Shown here: positions 62,757-64,000 of the stretch, piece by piece
Position numbering within the stretch: position 1 is the stretch's first letter
Layout: the number at the start of each line of letters is the position of its first letter
NCBI RefSeq assembly: GCF_005925325.1
Contig: NZ_SRMP01000006.1
Location: 285,791 to 349,790 of the forward strand
Source of the DNA: Pedobacter helvus
GTDB taxonomy: Bacteria; Bacteroidota; Bacteroidia; Sphingobacteriales; Sphingobacteriaceae
Direction: 5' to 3'
DNA length: 64,000 nt
Notes under the pieces: generated by a model
Database searches by the model: none
Told to the model about the DNA's origin: nothing
Seen by the model: only the letters and a program-made list of their open reading frames with translations
Made by a program: the position numbers and the translations under genes

Positions 62757-64000
62757 ATGAAAAATTTTACTAAACAGTTTATCCTATTATCTAGCTTAGT
62801 GGCATTTGCGCAATTGGCAAATGCACAGGTTAAAATTGGAGATAACCCAACAACAATTAACAAAGGTGCTATCCTAGAATTGGAGCACGCTAATAAGGGT
62901 TTACTCTTCCCAAGGGTAAGCTTAACCAATACTACTACCTGGAGTTTGGCTTCGGGCAGTACGCCGGTAGCGGGGATGATGGTCTATAACATCAAAACCA
63001 TTACAGCTGGTTTCTCTGGTACTACAGCTTATCCAGCAATTGCTGGCGACGGTACCGGGATCTACTATTGGGACGGCAATGGATGGGTAGCCGCTAAGGG
63101 GCTAAATGGAGCCGATGGTAAATCGGTAACTGGAGCAGCAGGAGCACCGGGTGCAACTACTCCAGGTAATGAGGGCGATACCTATATCAATACGACCACT
63201 GGCGATACTTATATCAAACAAGGCAATACTTGGGTGTTAAATGGTAACATCAAAGGTGCTAAAGGTGATCCTGGTGTAGTAGGTGTTCAGGGCATGACCG
63301 GTAGCGGTACCCCTGGCACCCCTGGAACTCCTGGCGGTCCTGGCGCAGGTGTGACCATCGTAACTAATGATAGCGGTACTTGGGTTTACAATCCAAGCAT
63401 CAATACATGGACAAATATCAACGGTCCAAAAGGAGATAAGGGTGATCCAGGTATTCAGGGTATGTCGGGTACTGGAGCTCCCGGAGCCCCAGGTACCCCT
63501 GGTGGTCCTGGTGCAGGCGTAACGGTAGTTACCAACGACAGCGGCACTTGGGTATACAATACAACTACAGGCACCTGGACAAACATTAAAGGTGATAAAG
63601 GCGATAAGGGAGATCCTGGCGTAGTGGGCGTTCAGGGCATGACCGGTAGCGGTACCCCTGGTACTCCTGGTACCCCTGGAGGTCCTGGTGCAGGTATTAC
63701 CATCGTAAACAACGACAGTGGTACCTGGGTTTATAACCCAACAACAAATACATGGACGAATATCAACGGTCCAAAAGGCGACAAGGGCGATCCTGGCGTA
63801 GTGGGCGTTCAGGGTATGCCGGGCACTTCGGGTGCTCCTGGCACACCGGGCTCTGGTACCCCTGGCGCTCCGGGTGCAGGCATTACCATCGTTACCAACG
63901 ATAGCGGTACCTGGGTTTATAATCCAGCGACAGATACATGGACAAATATCAACGGTCCGAAAGGAGATAAGGGAGATCCTGGCGTAGTGGGCGTTCAGGG
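62757..64000 (+). CDS. Large collagen-like secreted protein (partial, runs off window)
   Basis: The frame is open from the ATG at 62757 to the window end (414 codons, incomplete). Residues 1-23 are a signal peptide (LANA|Q). An N-terminal domain of a type common in Bacteroidota surface proteins follows (VKIGDNPTTINKGAILELE, then GLLFPRVSLTNT). From about residue 120 the protein becomes collagen-like Gly-X-Y blocks (GSGTPGTPGTPGGPGAG) alternating with a beta-type spacer (VTNDSGTWVYN, WTNINGPKGDKGDPG). Repeat starts at 63282, 63450, 63627, 63804 and 63990 give units of 56, 59, 59 and 62 codons. Probably a long stalk on the cell surface. Confidence 0.88.
   Translation, partial: MKNFTKQFILLSSLVAFAQLANAQVKIGDNPTTINKGAILELEHANKGLLFPRVSLTNTTTWSLASGSTPVAGMMVYNIKTITAGFSGTTAYPAIAGDGTGIYYWDGNGWVAAKGLNGADGKSVTGAAGAPGATTPGNEGDTYINTTTGDTYIKQGNTWVLNGNIKGAKGDPGVVGVQGMTGSGTPGTPGTPGGPGAGVTIVTNDSGTWVYNPSINTWTNINGPKGDKGDPGIQGMSGTGAPGAPGTPGGPGAGVTVVTNDSGTWVYNTTTGTWTNIKGDKGDKGDPGVVGVQGMTGSGTPGTPGTPGGPGAGITIVNNDSGTWVYNPTTNTWTNINGPKGDKGDPGVVGVQGMPGTSGAPGTPGSGTPGAPGAGITIVTNDSGTWVYNPATDTWTNINGPKGDKGDPGVVGVQ
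63282..64000 (+). repeat. Tandem repeats of 168-186 bp inside the collagen-like gene
   Basis: Unit starts (GG-GTTCAGGG context) at 63282, 63450, 63627, 63804 and 63990. The spacer part (GATAGCGGTACTTGGGTTTA) is nearly the same in each, while the Gly-Pro part varies in length. Confidence 0.85.

Noticed and set aside
63282..64000. Regular repeats that could suggest a CRISPR array
   Set aside because: The units are coding, 168-186 bp long and in frame, with no short repeat/unique spacer pattern.
59530..64000. A prophage
   Set aside because: No integrase, portal, terminase, capsid or tail genes; only lysis-like genes and a fibre-like protein.

Overview
The window is a piece of a chromosome from a Bacteroidota bacterium, most likely a Sphingobacteriaceae member close to Pedobacter. 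The evidence is AT-rich DNA, a FecI/FecR/SusC/SusD locus, a protein with a type IX secretion (T9SS) C-terminal domain, a DUF6266 protein, TAnnTTTG-type -7 promoter boxes placed almost on the start codon, and few visible Shine-Dalgarno sequences. No rRNA, tRNA, CRISPR array or intact transposase was found.

Layout. 1-17.6 kb is mostly core: a LuxE-like acyl-protein synthetase (cut by the window start), a small membrane protein, a penicillin-acylase-type Ntn hydrolase, a lone TonB-dependent receptor, an ABC-F ATPase, ArgS, a TauE-type permease, an AI-2E-type permease, MnmE, a DUF4832-like lipoprotein with a beta-trefoil, and an M15-like protein that has lost metal ligands. 17.7-27.1 kb is regulatory: a NarL-type regulator divergent from an operon ending in a histidine kinase, then kinase + receiver + DUF892 protein, then MocR/GNAT and a small AAA ATPase. 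27.4-36.2 kb is one glycan-uptake locus: ECF sigma, anti-sigma, SusC with STN domain, SusD and a secreted GH65 enzyme. 36.4-43.6 kb is a stress island (Nramp, receiver, L,D-transpeptidase, Hsp20, HdeD-like, two-domain Usp, AdhP, and a lone N-terminal piece of a second L,D-transpeptidase) with three copies of a GTGAT-N5-TCAT motif. 45.4-52.2 kb is a peptide maturation and export operon: VKOR/thioredoxin fusion, a 78-residue double-glycine precursor with four Cys, a periplasmic thioredoxin, a C39-peptidase ABC transporter and an HlyD adaptor. 52-59.5 kb is accessory and damaged: dispersed repeats, an esterase, an S74-chaperone surface protein with a T9SS partner, a frameshifted gene, and a metallopeptidase and a LytTR gene that both appear 5'-truncated at the same point. 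59.5-64 kb holds a DUF6266 gene, a holin/endolysin/spanin-like trio, and the start of a large collagen-like secreted protein that runs off the window.

How it fits together. The best candidate for an undescribed system is the 45.4-52.2 kb operon. Its precursor has a canonical GG leader, a perfect hairpin plus T-run sits directly after the precursor, and two redox proteins flank it, which points to a disulfide-bonded secreted peptide. The second is the stress island, whose shared palindromic sites sit about 50 nt before two of its transcription units. Several relics (a kinase fragment at 36.3 kb, a 150-bp repeat in two copies, the truncated pair at 58.77 kb) show recent rearrangement.
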